This document shows positions 33,255 through 46,092 of a DNA stretch of 64,000 bases, one piece after another (position 1 is the stretch's first letter; every line of letters begins with the position of its first letter). Source of the DNA: Mugil cephalus. Taxonomy: Eukaryota > Chordata > Actinopteri > Mugiliformes > Mugilidae. The stretch covers positions 3,704,501 through 3,768,500 of the forward strand of contig NC_061781.1 of assembly GCF_022458985.1 (NCBI RefSeq). The letters run 5' to 3'. Under the pieces are notes generated by a model. That model made no database searches, had not been told where the DNA came from, and saw only the letters and a list, made by a program, of their open reading frames with translations. The position numbers were made by a program, and so were the translations under genes.

Positions 33255-34549
33255 GTAAACTCACATGACAAGTCGCGCAGTGAGAGGCCTTGTGGGAAAG
33301 CGCCAAGTCGTTTCTAAGGCTTTCACAAACCTGCATCCACCCAGATTTATGCCTTCACTATTGCCCAACATCGGTATGATTCTCCATTTGCTTTCGGACA
33401 CAAGCTTCCATCCATGTGTGTGTTGCTTTCATCCTCTATTAACAGCACCGTCTCCACCTACACAAACCTTCTTTCAGTCGCTGACTGACACTGTTTTCAC
33501 AGAGGTAGTGTTTTAAAAACATGCTTAAGGTGTGGGGTTGGATGTTATTAGGAAATGTCATGGTTCAGGTGAGCATAACTGCTCATGTTTGAAATAAAAG
33601 TACTTTATGGTTTAAATCTCTTATTTAATAGACTATCAATCATGAACATGACATTAGGCGTCAGCTGTCTAAGCTGGGCTCAATGTTGACAGTTTACACA
33701 AATAATTAGTATGACTGACGCTTGAATCCCATGCAGCAACTGGAAAGCAACAAAACAAGTATGAGCTTGTGACAGAATTCTCTTGTTTTTTGAGTACACA
33801 CTGTGTTATCTTATCATTGTATGGTCATATAATCATTTCTAGTTTGTTTAAGGAAGAATTTCCAGTTTTTGTTGTGAGATAAAGCAAAGAATTCTTCGAC
33901 AAGGCCATGTAATGTTATTGTTTCCCTTCCACCATGGAGCTGGACTACATTCTTGTGGTGTCATTGATTGTGCTTTATTTTGGAGTTCAATCTAGGGCAC
34001 ACTTTTATCTGGCCCCGAAAAGTAATTACATCAGCAGTTGTTCCAGCGCCCCAATCCTGGAAGCTTTCTCTGCCTTATCTGTGAAAACCCATTGTTTACT
34101 AAAAGTCTGATTTCATGTTGCGATATGCTGCTCTTGCTCCGTGTGGGCCTAGAAATGTCAGAGATCTCTGCACGAACATAGCCTCAGTAGCTCAATAAGA
34201 GAACGTTTTCAGCCATATTTTTTTCACTTCATGCCTGTGCAGTCTCTTTGTCAGTTGTACCTGAATGATATGGGTTCACCTGTGCCGCTCCTTTGTGGAG
34301 TGGAACATGGGGAAGGAGGTCGTTTAATTGGCTCTGGCTGGGATCCTGCTCAGATGAAGGAGCAGTGTGACAGCAGAGCTTGCAGAGGCTAGCGGGGAGG
34401 GCTACCCAAAAGGGATGCTTCTTAGTCCACGTCCATATGTACCAAAATGATCCTTTTTTCTCCTGGTTTTTTTTTGGCGTTGTTTCTAGAATTTCTGTGT
34501 AAAGATGAATCCATCGCAAAACCGCATCTATTTGTAGAAACGCTGTAGT

Positions 34550-35035
34550 ACATATCCCAGGCCCATGCGTGGCGCTCTTTCTGCTACAGAACTCAGCCAA
34601 AAAAAAGAAGACGAAGAGGCGGAGCATGTGCATCAACCCTGTGCACAGTTAACAAACATACAGTCTGGATTACAGTCACCAATCCTTTTTAGCTCATCTC
34701 TGGTGGCGAAACAACAGTATGTATTTTACCCTAGTAGCAACCCAACAAGATTGTAGTCCGCCATTGATGTTGCTGCTGTTATGAGACATCGGGGACTAGG
34801 GTTGAGGGGCGATGTCATCATTGTGTTCATATCAGGCGTCCACACAAACGTCTTTTCCTCTCTGGGACCTGGACTCAAAAAGGTTCCAGTCACAGAAAAA
34901 TCCAGATTGGTCATGACGGTCAGGACTTGTGCGGTTTCACCCAAAACCCGTATTCTTGCAAATGTAGCCGTAACAAACTTCTTCAAATTGTGCCACACTC
35001 AAAGTTGGGGCTGTTTTAGCCCTGTTGTGTTGTTC
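34550..35035. repeat. possible MITE remnant in clasp1 intron 1
   Basis: The block contains GGCGATGTCATCATTGTGTT, CGTCCACACAAACG and GTGCGGTTTCACCC. These short phrases recall a common fish repeat that codes for nothing and carries CGTCCACACGGA-like text. Its ends and target duplication are not visible, so the call is tentative. Confidence 0.3.
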
Positions 35036-35231
35036 TAAGTTCTTTGGGTTTGAGTTGCTTTTCTGTCTTCAGAAACTTGCCAAAGCTTAAGTGAGTCTTT
35101 TTAAGGTGAGATTGGGCTAGTTAAAAAAAAAGAGCCGTCTACTTTTTCAGGCTGTTCGTTAGCTCAACACAGACCGTGTCCTCTGCACAGGCCTAGCTGA
35201 TCACTTGGCAACTAATGTGGAAAGTATTTAG

Positions 35232-35234
<3 letters not shown>

Positions 35235-35266
<32 letters not shown>
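35235..35266. repeat. (GA)n dinucleotide microsatellite
   Basis: Sixteen uninterrupted GA units lie in clasp1 intron 1. Confidence 0.9.
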
Positions 35267-35269
<3 letters not shown>

Positions 35270-36269
35270 AGGGTAATGGATTCATTTGCCATAAATGGAG
35301 GTTTGGGGGACGTCTCTAATACCTAGCAACGGCTTAAAGAAAGAAAGTTACAGTCTTTCCTAGTCATCTAACCTCAACCTAAATGTAGCTTTTAGTCACT
35401 TAGGGTGTTCTCTGCTGTGGATGTCTTTTATGTTTGGGTAGCACATGTCAGGTTGCTGTACAGGATAGTTTGAGAAGTCAAGGGTAGAGGCCTTTCACAG
35501 AGCTACAGAGTCAGCCAGTGTACTTGTATGTCAGACTGGAAGGGCTCAAGATCAGGATAAGGTAACAATACTGTTTGGTTTGGAGTCAAATTATCGGATA
35601 TTTCTGGAACAAATTAAATTGTTACTACAGCAACGCTGGTATTGTCTGTGTTTTTCCTAACATCAAAAGGTTACCAAGAGGAGGAACGCTGTTTATGAAG
35701 GACACTGCTCGTGACGTTTCAGCCTGTAACGGTTGTTTTTCCACTGACAGTAAACTTTAGCTTGTTACAGCTGATACGCACAACAGTAATATTCATTCCC
35801 AGGCTATTGTCTTAATGCTCGAAGAATTTCACATGAAAATCGGCACACGTGTGGTAGACAGACACTTCTCATTGTCTTATTCCAGAGAAATGTCCCTCGT
35901 GTCCTCTCCTCCTCGGGCTGCGTCAAGTCAGCAGGCACCTACCAGCTGTGTTTCAGCTGTTAAATCCACTCAAATCAAGCTTACAAGAACCTAATCATTG
36001 GCTCCATGCAGAGGTTGTGGCGCTGCCGGGGAAGCAAGGCTGAGTGAGGAGTGGCCTGTGTGTCAGAAGTACACTGAGAGGCTTTGTAGATGGTCTGCAG
36101 TCCCTGGCTAAGGTTACATTTAGTCTCGTAGTACGTTGTCTCCGTGTGCTCCTGGGAACATCTGCTCGTGTTTGACGTCTGAATTGTTCCGTCTGTGCTC
36201 CGTAATTATCCCGCAGACACCACGCCCTCATCCACATTCACATTAGCCCATTTCACAGCAGACTTTTAA

Positions 36270-36704
36270 ACTGATCAGGCATAACATTATGACCACCTGC
36301 CAAATATTGTGTGGGTCGCCCTTGTGTCTCCAAAACAGCTGTGACTCATCAGAGAATGGACATGGACCTTCTGAGGGTGTCCTGTGGTGTCTGGCAACAG
36401 GACGGTGTTAGTGTGGGGGCCTTTGGGTCCTATGGGTTGAGGGGAGGGGCCTCTGTGGATCATCCCACAGATACTTGATCAGTTTGGGATTGTTCCTAAA
36501 CTTGTGTGTGTGTGTGTCAGGCTGCATCCTGCTGTGTCATTGTTATGGGGTGGGGGTGCCTGGTCTGGTCTAGGTGGGTGCTACATGTAACATCCACATG
36601 AATGAATACCAGGTCCAAAAGTTTCCCAGCAGAACAATGAATTGTCAGAAGATGGTCTATGTTATTTACTTCATTGGTTTTAATGTTGTGGCTGATCGGT
36701 GTAG
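36270..36704. mobile_element. internally deleted Tc1-like transposon copy (435 bp)
   Basis: The left end ACTGATCAGGCATAACATTA and the right end TAATGTTGTGGCTGATCGGT are near-inverted repeats. They match the ends of the 130-bp copy at 15170-15299. Internal text such as TGTCCTGTGGTGTCTGGCAA, CATCCCACAGATACTTGATC and TAACATCCACATGAATG recalls the transposase region of a widespread fish Tc1-like element, read in antisense and heavily decayed. It has no open transposase frame. Confidence 0.7.
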
Positions 36705-39700
36705 TAGCGAAAGCACATAATTAAGACACAGTCTGTTCTTTCCTTGTGGGGACAAGTTGAATTGTGAAAAAGATGCTTGTGTCATCATTCATTTATATTT
36801 CCTCCTGCTGCCAATTTATGCTAACCTGGCATAGGCAGACTTGATTAACATTAAGAGTTGGACTCTGATAGCCATTGGATTTCAGTATAGATGGTTTTTA
36901 AACCAATACAGAGAAGAGAAAATACAACTGGACAGTCCTACAACCAACCAGAGCCGTTTCACTGCAAACTCCACGACGCTCAGCTGTCACGTATGACCAC
37001 GTTGCTGTTGCTTCTCTGTCCATCACCACATTAAGCCCTCCCAAATGTTTCTGATGAGCCCAGCAGATCTTTGCCAGAGCATAATCTGTTCCCAACTGTG
37101 TGACTCCAAACCAACATTACGCCACAAATAATAACTGGTGGGTGGGGGAAGTTCGGCTGGATTCCGGCTTAGTTTCATGCACTTACCTCTCTCTCAGCCA
37201 GCACAGCACCTCAGTATACTTCAGTACATACAGCACTGACCAACTGAAAAAAAACAAACAAACAAAAAAACTAAATTCTATTGACCTTTCACTAATGGTA
37301 AACCCTGATAAAAACCTGAGTTCAGGCGTCGCTTTACTTTATTCATTGAAGTTCACCCTTTAACAAACTAATGATTTAATATTTGCATTAAAAAGCTATT
37401 GGCATACAGAGAACACAAATGAATATGTAATATTTGATCAGCTTCTTCATTTACCACTCCACCCGTGTGACAAAGGCGTATGTCAAACCATAAACCAGAA
37501 TGCAATTCGTCATCTCTCTCGTTTCACGCCTCCTGCTTCCAGGAGACCAGATAGGGTCCTATAAGTAATAATCCACCCTGTCACCTTTCCTCTCCGTCCT
37601 TTCTGTCTCACAATTGCATGTGCAGAGCTGAGCATGGGAGCTGAGTCGCTTTACCGACTAAATCAATTCAGGCTGGCAGGACCAGTTCCCGGCTTGACGA
37701 GCCTTGAAGCGATTGCTCAGACAACCTGGTGCCACCTGTAATGTTGTTCCGGTCGGTCTGGGCTCAGCAGGCCGAGGCGTTTTCTTCTAGAGACAGCCTA
37801 GAAAGATCTGCTGTGTATTTGTTCCTGTGCTCAAAACAAAACACAATACAAAAATGTCCTTCCATTCTCCCTCCAGCCCTGACCACCAGACAGTCATTTC
37901 TGTCCTGTCTCGTTTCGTAGCTCGTAGCTTTTGTAGCTTTCTGCTCAAATGCAGATGCCTTAGGGACTAGCATGACTGGTCGTGCATCTCCTGCGCCTTG
38001 TCAGGCTGCTCTAGGGGTTTGGGTCAGCTTAGCTGCAACTGTTTGTGAAGTACGTCTATGGTTGCGTTTCTCAGACTCAGCACTAGGGACTGGTAGTGTC
38101 TTTGGTGGCTGCTTTACTGGCTTTGTTTCCTCGCGTGGAAACCATTTCTCCACTGCTTATTACTGTGCTGTGTGGTTTTATACGGGACAATAATCTCAGT
38201 AATTCTGTCTTCCTTCAGCAAAAATAAACAGTTTTCTGGTCTCTGTGTCTAAAGCTTTGAGGGGAAAAAAAAAGTGACACCAACATAAACAAAACACAGT
38301 TGAGTGTCATGTGGTGTACTCGCTTCAGGCTGCTGCTGATCTGGACTGCACGGAGGAAAATGTGCTTTATGGGGAAACTGGAATAGAATAAGTGAAGGAG
38401 CGAAGTCCTAGCTCTTCTGTTTGTGGCGGTTCTTGTGTGTCTGAAGGGAGGACTGGCTTGCTGACATCATCACAGACCGGACGGATGATTAGTTGCGAGG
38501 TACTCGTACTCTGAGACAGCGAAATGTTTGAGGTTGCAGCTGAGTGACATCACTTTGAAGCTGCGCTCATAAAAGGCTGTTTCTGTAGCCCTGCAGGGGA
38601 ACATAACATCTCTACAGGATATTGTCCAGCGAGCAACATGGCCTATAAAGAAAAGAAAACCATTTCCTTCTGGCAAGTGCTTACATTAGTTAGCTTTACT
38701 CCACTCCCTGCAGGCATTCAGCATTGCTAAATGTAAGATTAATGTGGACATGGTTCAATATTTAGTTGAAATTGTCCCGGGTGCACAAGTGTAGCTCCTA
38801 TGCGTACATGGACCGGCAGAGAGGCAACATTCCAGCCTGACTATCAAAATATTTAACACTGAAAACACACGGGCATATCCACATTTTTCTCAGGTTTTTT
38901 TACAACCTTTCCACTCGTTGAGCTGGTAAAGAAGAATTCGACCACGATACAATAGAAACCCAAAAACCAAAGAAAGAGACGAGGGACGCTGAAAGCAAAG
39001 TGATGCACCTCCATGTACATGTGTGCAATATATTATACTTTTGTATGTGGGCTCTTTCTTTGGACACAGGCAAGCTTGAGTAATGACTGCCTCGGTTGCT
39101 GAAGATGACAAATCAATACCAAAGAAAGGTGTCAAGGTCCAGTGAGGATTTAATATTTGTCAGAAGTTTAGAACTAACCATGTCAGCACGGCAAACCTGT
39201 TTCAGCACCTGAAGCAAAAACACACGGTGGAATGGGAGCTTTGCGTGTCTCTTCAAGGTTCGGATCCCGGCTCCCGTCCCAGCTCTTAAAGCACGGCCTC
39301 AGTTTCCATTGTCACCCCAGTGAACGGGTGAAGGACATGCTACTCATTCATGTGGTCACAGCTTTTAAACACAGTGAACCACGAGCCGCACATATTTAGC
39401 AGAGGTAGCGTTGCCTTAAACAAAGACTGTGGCGCTGGAGCAGGCTTCACTCTCTGGTAACAAATGAAAGGTTCACTTGAACCATTCAGCCTGACGTGAG
39501 TCTGAATGTTTGTTTTGTTGAGCATGACCAGACAAACATTTCCTACTAATGATGCTTTATGTTTTAATTTAAAAATAATTTAAAGTGATGGGCAGACTGG
39601 TTCCGTGAAGAACGTTAGTACGTCAAAATCAATCAGACACACTTTTCTAGACTCTTGGGTCTTGTTCTTTTATGAGGCCGACTTTTTTGTCCGTGTGTCC

Positions 39701-41437
39701 CTGGGGTTATTTGACCAATAACACGTCTCTTTCATTTACTGCATCACGCTGTACAGGTGGAGTCGACTGTGTGTATTTTATTTCTGCTTTCACTTTGAGT
39801 GATGGCAGCAAAACCATGGGAGACCTTCTTTAAACTTTAAAGTGTAAAGCTAGGGCTTATACTTTTGGATCTGTTAACTTTAGACAATGAATGTACAATA
39901 TTTCCATCCATGTCCACTGCATGTTTGTACCCGAGGTGAACATCCAGGTCTACTTCCTGACTGAGCTGGTCACTTCAGTGTGAAGGAGGACTTTGAATCC
40001 TTGGCATGGTCCCAGGGTCAAAGTTAATCCCAGACACGTTAACCGTGGGACTGCAGAGATTTAAAAGCTGCAGCGCTGCTGAAGGAAAGCTTTCAAGAAG
40101 ATGTCGGACACGCTGTGATTTTACTACATCTGGCTGATTTGCGAAATAAAAATTGTACTTTTGTGTGAGAAAGACAAAGCTGGGGAAGGGTTAGCAATGG
40201 GAGGATTTATGGTAGTGTGAAGTCAGGAGATGCAGTCGTGATTTATGAGTTGTGGGAATGTGCGGTGGTGGGATTTCCTTTGAGCAGAGCTGGACAATGG
40301 TTTGATTAAATTTAAAAGTTTGTAATAAAACTGAAAGCACGTTCCCTGGGATTTATTTATTCATAAGGAGTCGTTTCTGATTTCTGGTTCAATAGTGGAG
40401 CAGATTATTATTTATCTAAATAACTTCTTCATGAATCAGTTATTTCAAATTCAGGTTTTAATTTCAGCACCTGTTGAGGTTTAATAATGAACCCGAATTG
40501 ATTCTGAAGAAAATTTGGTTTTGTTAATTGGATCCTGTAAGATTTACATTTTACATTTAGTCTGTTTTACTGCTACTTAATCTAAATGTCCAAAATGTTA
40601 ATGAACATTTCAGGTAACAGCAGCCACATTAAGAAGTCTGTTATATTATTTTTATGACGGTATTTGGGAAAAAAATGGTTTAAATCTGCCAGTACCAGTC
40701 CATTGTGCTTAGGTTAGTATTTCCAAGGACATGGCTTTAGTCTGGGATTAAAGGGTGGCATTAGTCCCTTTATGGGATATTTGCTGCAGTCAGTATTAAC
40801 ATAATTGGGTTAAGCTGCAAAATTCTAGTTTGTCGGCCTATTGTGTTGAAATAAAATGACGCTAGGATTTGCTTACCCTGGAGGAATACTGCTAAATCAA
40901 TCAAATTTTAGGCCTAGAGAAGATTTTTAGCATCCGTGCAACGTCCTCTGATTCTTAATACTGTGGAAAAATGGTGGATGAAAGCATTCATCTGACTCTG
41001 GAGTGCAAAAATCGACACTGTTCAACCGCTGTTTGATTTGGAACCGGTTCTCAACCTCGCTTATCACTGTCCCTCCCTATGCAGCAAGTGTGTAAGGGTT
41101 TTACTGACTGGGAGCTGATTTGTATATCACAGTCATGGATAAGACATCTTTGCTTTTTACCTTTTGTCCTGTCAACTGTTTGTTTACTTATTAGTAAAAA
41201 TAGGAAAATGCTGCAGCGTTTAATTTTGCCGAATGCCAGTTCCGTTAAAAGCTAATGACGTGGTTGCCTGTCGGTGGTGTGACTGTAGTGAGCCTCCCTG
41301 CCTGTGGTGGGTGCGGTCCTGGGCTGCAGGAGCAGAGGTGCAGAGTGTGGAGCGGAAAGTGCTTGTGTGCGTTCGTCCAACGACAGCAGAGCCAGCTTGG
41401 CTACAGGGCTGCGCCATGATGTTTATGACACAGTAGC

Positions 41438-41489
41438 GGAGGAGGAGGAGGAGGAGGAGGAGGAGGAGGAGGAGGAGGAGGAGGAGGAG
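41438..41489. repeat. (GGA)n trinucleotide microsatellite
   Basis: About 17 uninterrupted GGA units produce an artificial poly-Glu ORF on one strand and a poly-Leu ORF on the other. Neither is a gene. It lies in clasp1 intron 1. Confidence 0.92.
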
Positions 41490-41856
41490 AGTGTAGTAAA
41501 AGATCTGATGCTCTGACTTAGTACCCAGGGCCTGGATCCACACCAAGTCCTCTGTTCCTCTATTTCCTATCCTGTTTCACTGCTGCATCCCTCTTTGTTT
41601 TTTGGATTCTTCCTTCGTGCATGCTCATATATATGTCTAACTTTGTAGCACTCCTCCTTATGTATTCGTCCCTTCCCACACACTGTTATCACTCTCCTCA
41701 CTTTCTACAGTTATCATTCACTGCCACCCTATTTTTAACCTTGTGAAATCAACCTTCTTAGACATTTCTTACTGAAAGCAATCTCTGCTTTCTTGTCTTT
41801 ATTTAGTGTTGGAATGTGTGAAATCTGATGCCTTTGTGTGTCACCATCATTGTCAC

Positions 41857-41881
41857 CAGCAGCAGCAGCAGCAGCAGCAGC
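41857..41881. repeat. (AGC)n trinucleotide microsatellite
   Basis: Eight AGC units lie in clasp1 intron 1, about 370 bp from the GGA run. They create a poly-Ala string in a minus-strand ORF that is not a gene. Confidence 0.9.
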
Positions 41882-42791
41882 TATAAAGTTACTTTCCTGG
41901 TGATCTACCCACATAACTGTCTGTAAAACAGTGTCTGGTGGTGGGGACCCTTGTGGCGCAGACCCCAGTAGTAATCTGTTCTCTTTTTTTAATCTGCTCA
42001 GCGGGAGGATTTTTTTTTCTTCCCTTCTTTCCTCAGTTAAGCTAGCATTTCCACGTGCGTTGCAATCCCCCACCTCGTCACGTCTCCACATGACATTGCA
42101 TGCAAATGAGATGGAGCCCGGTTCGATTGTCCTGCCGTTTATAAAAAATTATGCATTTTTGGTTTAATGTTTAATTTTTAACAGTTGGGGGGGAAAGTTA
42201 GATGTGCTTTTCCCAGTTAGTCTGCCTAAATTGAATTTTAAATTCCATCTTTCAAACTATTAGTTGGGCGTTTGGGAGCGTAACAGTCTGGCAGATGGAG
42301 AGAAGAGATAGACCACTGAGTCAGCTTAGCCTGGGCCAGTCTGCCTCGGACAGTTCAGTCTCCCATTACAGCATGATGAGAGATGAATGAGGGACCAATA
42401 ATTCTTATCAGCACTCCACCAGGACCATAACAGGCATGGCATTATGATATCATGAGCTGACTGTTGTGGTGCAGCACCCCCCACCCCGCACACCTTCTTT
42501 CAGGCATCGGTAATTTAATCTGAGGACAGAAAGCTCTTTATTATGATTCGATCCCCACAAAAAGAACTGAAAGGACGTTTTTTGTGCATTAAAATGATAC
42601 CAAATTGCATGACTGATATCTAATGTAGATATATTGAGTTAAATTTATCCCACTGTTGGATAATTAAAGGATTATCTTATCTATCTTATCTTACACTGAG
42701 TTCAAGTTCTTTTCATTTCCATGAAATGACTGTTAGAGTCAATTTAAGAAAATCCAAAAATACCTTTCTGAGCCAAACATTAGGCAGATGG

Positions 42792-43041
42792 GCGTGGACC
42801 TGCTCCTCAAGAGTGAAGCCAAAGCAAGTAGAGCTCCCCCTGGTGACTGACTGCAGTATAGGTCATAAGCTCCATGTTGGTGGTTGGGACTAAGGCCGAA
42901 CTAAAACACAAGTTAAACAATTTTTTAAAATTTATTTGTAAGTTTGTTTTAATTTGTTATTGGACGCTACAGAAACGCGATGTAACATAACAGATGTTTA
43001 TATATTGCCATGCCAACGGCTCCGTAATGCAGTCCCATGGT
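42792..43041 (+). repeat. TIR repeat family 'R1', partial copy 2
   Basis: It contains the core AGTGAAGCCAAAGCAAGTAG, CCCCTGGTGACTGACTGCAG and ATAGGTCATAAGCTCCA. It then has TTATTGGACGCTACAGAAAC, GATGTAACATAAC and GCCATGCCAACGGCTCC in the same order as the near-complete copy at 45467. The left terminus is eroded and the right half is missing. Confidence 0.75.
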
Positions 43042-43870
43042 ACTACACCAGAGGCGTGCATACTCCAGTCATTCAGTCACATCAAGCACCATGTTCTTCC
43101 TGAGGTGGACTACCTCCCATTCCCTTTAGGAGAAAGTCACAGCACATTATAGCTCGTCTCAGCTGCTTCTTGTTTGTGTGTGTGTGTTTGTCTGAGTAAA
43201 CAACCTGCAGGCGTTGATCAGCTGAGCGTCAGTGAGACAGTTTGTATTGTATTCTTGTACTGGCACTGGCCTTCTACGTGTGTAAGTAATGGAGGCATGA
43301 AAGCTTCTGACCAACATGCTGCATACTTCATGCAGACTTTTGCTAACGCAGGTTCATCCGTAGCACAATGTAGGGTAGGTTTTGATTTTCCACACAGATG
43401 GGTTATTATTGTGTTGTTATAAGTCTCAGTAACTTTGCATTGGTCACAGTGGATGTTTCTAAAAAGGCTAGCTGTAACTTTGCTTACAGGATCTGTTTGC
43501 TGCAGGATCTTTGCAGCAAAATGCAGAAGCTGCTTGGTAGTGATTGGGCTGCAGCATCATGCGGAGCTAAGCCTGTGGAATCCTGTAACTCAGGATTTCT
43601 AGTGAAAGACGTCAATAAGCCTGCAATAAAGTGATCTGTATGGTTAAACCAGGCCAAACATGGGAATACATACAGCAGTTCTAGATTTTAGTATCTGACA
43701 ATCATGCTCAAAGTTTCTCCAGAAATCCTCAGTTTCATAACATTCATCAAGTGGTGAGCCGAGACTTTGATGTGTCCCTCTAGTGTCCCTGTGTGTAACA
43801 CCAGGCGCGTGGCATTGTCCTTCATGGTAGATGGAGCTCTAGCCTCCTTGAGCACCTGGATTACATCACA

Positions 43871-44465
43871 GAGTGCGTTTACATGCACGTGAAAAAAACT
43901 CATTATTGCCTTAATTGGACTATAACAGGAGAACCTAAGTGCATGTAAACACATTACTCCGATTAAAATCGGAGTTCTATTTATCCAGTTGAGACACCCA
44001 GATAATGCAGAGATTGGAACAGAGTTTTCAATCGGATAATGTGTGTGCGCATGTTCTGCAACCACTGTGCTGGCGTGTGACTCTGGAACAAAAACATCCA
44101 AGAAAGCCGGTCACAGAAGAAGAAGAAGAGAAACGGAGCTGCTACAAGAACCGTCTGAGGGATAGCGCGGATCTTACCTGCACCAGAAGTAGCGCGAACA
44201 TTATGTACAAGATTAAAAAATGTAGTATTATCCGTCTGGTTGTTGTTTAAAATGCTGGTCTGCTGCATGAACAACTCCTGTTTATTTTATCACATAAATA
44301 TTAACGTGGTATTAACCCGCTGAAAAGACACGTATCGCCACCTAGTGTGGAAGAGGAGAACAGTTATTCCATTTTCTTGCGCTGCATGTAAACTGGGACA
44401 AGGACTGTAGTGAGAAAGTCGAATTTTGAGCATAGCTCGATTAAGCTCTGCATGTAAACGCACTG
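43871..44465. mobile_element. MITE with GTGCGTTTACATGCA terminal inverted repeats (595 bp)
   Basis: The left end reads GAGTGCGTTTACATGCA and the right end in reverse CAGTGCGTTTACATGCA. Further copies of TGCATGTAAAC occur inside, with a palindromic ATTACTCCGATTAAAATCGG near 43955. ACA flanks both sides and may be a 3-bp target duplication, which would suggest PIF/Harbinger, but this is uncertain. The minus-strand ORF through it is repeat-derived and carries no known domain. Confidence 0.7.
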
Positions 44466-45466
44466 ACAGATAATAGGCACCCAGTCAGGCCTGCCCTGCC
44501 AGAAGTGACAATTGCTCATTTCCTGAGAAATGAGCGAGAGAAGAAAAAGCAGACAATCAACTCTTTCAATCAGAATGGGCCAGTCGGCCTCTGTGATCTT
44601 CTCTCAACCTGCTAGACCGGACTACTTGGAAGTGGACCAGCACACAAAAGCATCTATCCTCCAGAATGAGACAGGCTGTACGCAGAGCACACCGAAACAA
44701 ACAAGTTGCCGACAACAGAGCTGACACTGTGAAGGTGATCTCCTGTAAAACCAAACACAAGACAGATGAGGGCTGTGGTGTAGACTGCAATCACCTCTGA
44801 AAGGAGTTCAATCTGTGTTGTGAGGCTGTGTGAGGGATAACACATTTATTACCTGGATACTTCATAAACAAAAACAAAGTCCAGGGAGAGTAGCCATTAG
44901 ATTTGAATTTTGGTCAGCGTTACATGACGCAATTCCTTCCACAGTGGATCAGTGACTCATCAGGAACACAGTACACAACAAGGTGTTATATTTTCACCTT
45001 AGAGGATTGGGTGTCGCTTCAGGTACCACTAAGACAATGTGTCCATCCATGAGCTTGAATGTTTATCAGATGCCAAAAATATGGCAAAGCGGTTTGACAC
45101 AAGCTCAGCTTTTGCAGCGTTAGTATCATTCATCTCGATGACCACTATTTTACCAGTGCACATGCACTCACTTGTCACTTCATGATGCTGAAACAGCGTC
45201 ATGAAGGTACCGGTTCAAATCTGTGATCATTTTGGAGGTTGGAGATTGGGGTGGTGTCAAACTGGATTAAACTGAAGTGCATTACAGTTCAGTAATGCTA
45301 CAAACCACAGCCTCCAATATGAAAATACGATTGAATCAAGAGCTCACGCTGTTCTTTCAAACAAAGTTTGATCAACCACAGTTAAATTTACAAATCAGAG
45401 AAGTGTGTTACTGGCCAACCTGTTGCCAGATTTTATTTTATGTGTTGACACAATGTAGTGTTTTAT

Positions 45467-46092
45467 CATAGACTGTATAAATATGGAAGACGGAACTGCT
45501 CCTCTAAAGTGAAGCCAAAGCGAGTAGAGCTCCCCCTGGTGACTGGCTGCAGTATAGGTCATAAGCTCCGCCTCCTCTATTTTAGTGGATGGGACTTGGG
45601 CCGAACTAAAACAGTAAAACACACGTCACTTAAATGGTTTGGATGGTTTTGGTCATTTTAGATAGTTAATATAATACTGATGCGTGCTCAAGCGTCAGTG
45701 TTGTGGTTAAATTTGGTTTTAGATGGTTATTTGACGCTATAGAAACAGGATGTGCCATAACGGTGACCATGTGTTGCCATGCCAACCACTCCCTAAAGCC
45801 GTCCTTTTGTACCGTGACAGATATAAAAAAGAAATCAAAAATAAGTCTGGTGTATAATTCAACATTTCCTTGTAACTGGTGGAGGCAGAACACAGCACAG
45901 TATTTATTACACAAAAACTCTTTGAGTCTGGAGGAAGTGTGGTCAGGTCATAAATATCATGGCTCCCTGTGGCTCCACTACTGGACCGTACTGATCAGAC
46001 CCTGGTTCCAAAGTGGCAAGATAGCGCCACCCACATCCCTGGGAAAATAGCATCAGGGAAGCAGAGAAACGTTGTCCATATTTATATAGATG
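45467..46092 (+). mobile_element. TIR repeat family 'R1', near-complete copy 3 (626 bp)
   Basis: This is the reference copy for a family seen five times in the window. The left end CATAGACTGTATAAATATGG and the right end in reverse CCATCTATATAAATATGGAC form an imperfect inverted repeat. The core carries GTGAAGCCAAAGCGAGTAGA, CCCCTGGTGACTGGCTGCAG, TTATTTGACGCTATAGAAAC, AACTGGTGGAGGCAGAACAC and TAGCGCCACCCACATCCCTG. It has no ORF of transposase type, so it is a non-autonomous DNA transposon or an internally deleted one. I do not recognise its published name. Confidence 0.8.

Noticed and set aside
39256..39275. GGTTCGGATCCCGGCTCCC, tRNA-like or SINE-like text
   Set aside because: The acceptor and D-arm regions that should precede it do not pair, and no SINE head is visible.
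41220..41546. ORFs with poly-Leu or poly-Glu
   Set aside because: They are translations of the GGA microsatellite.
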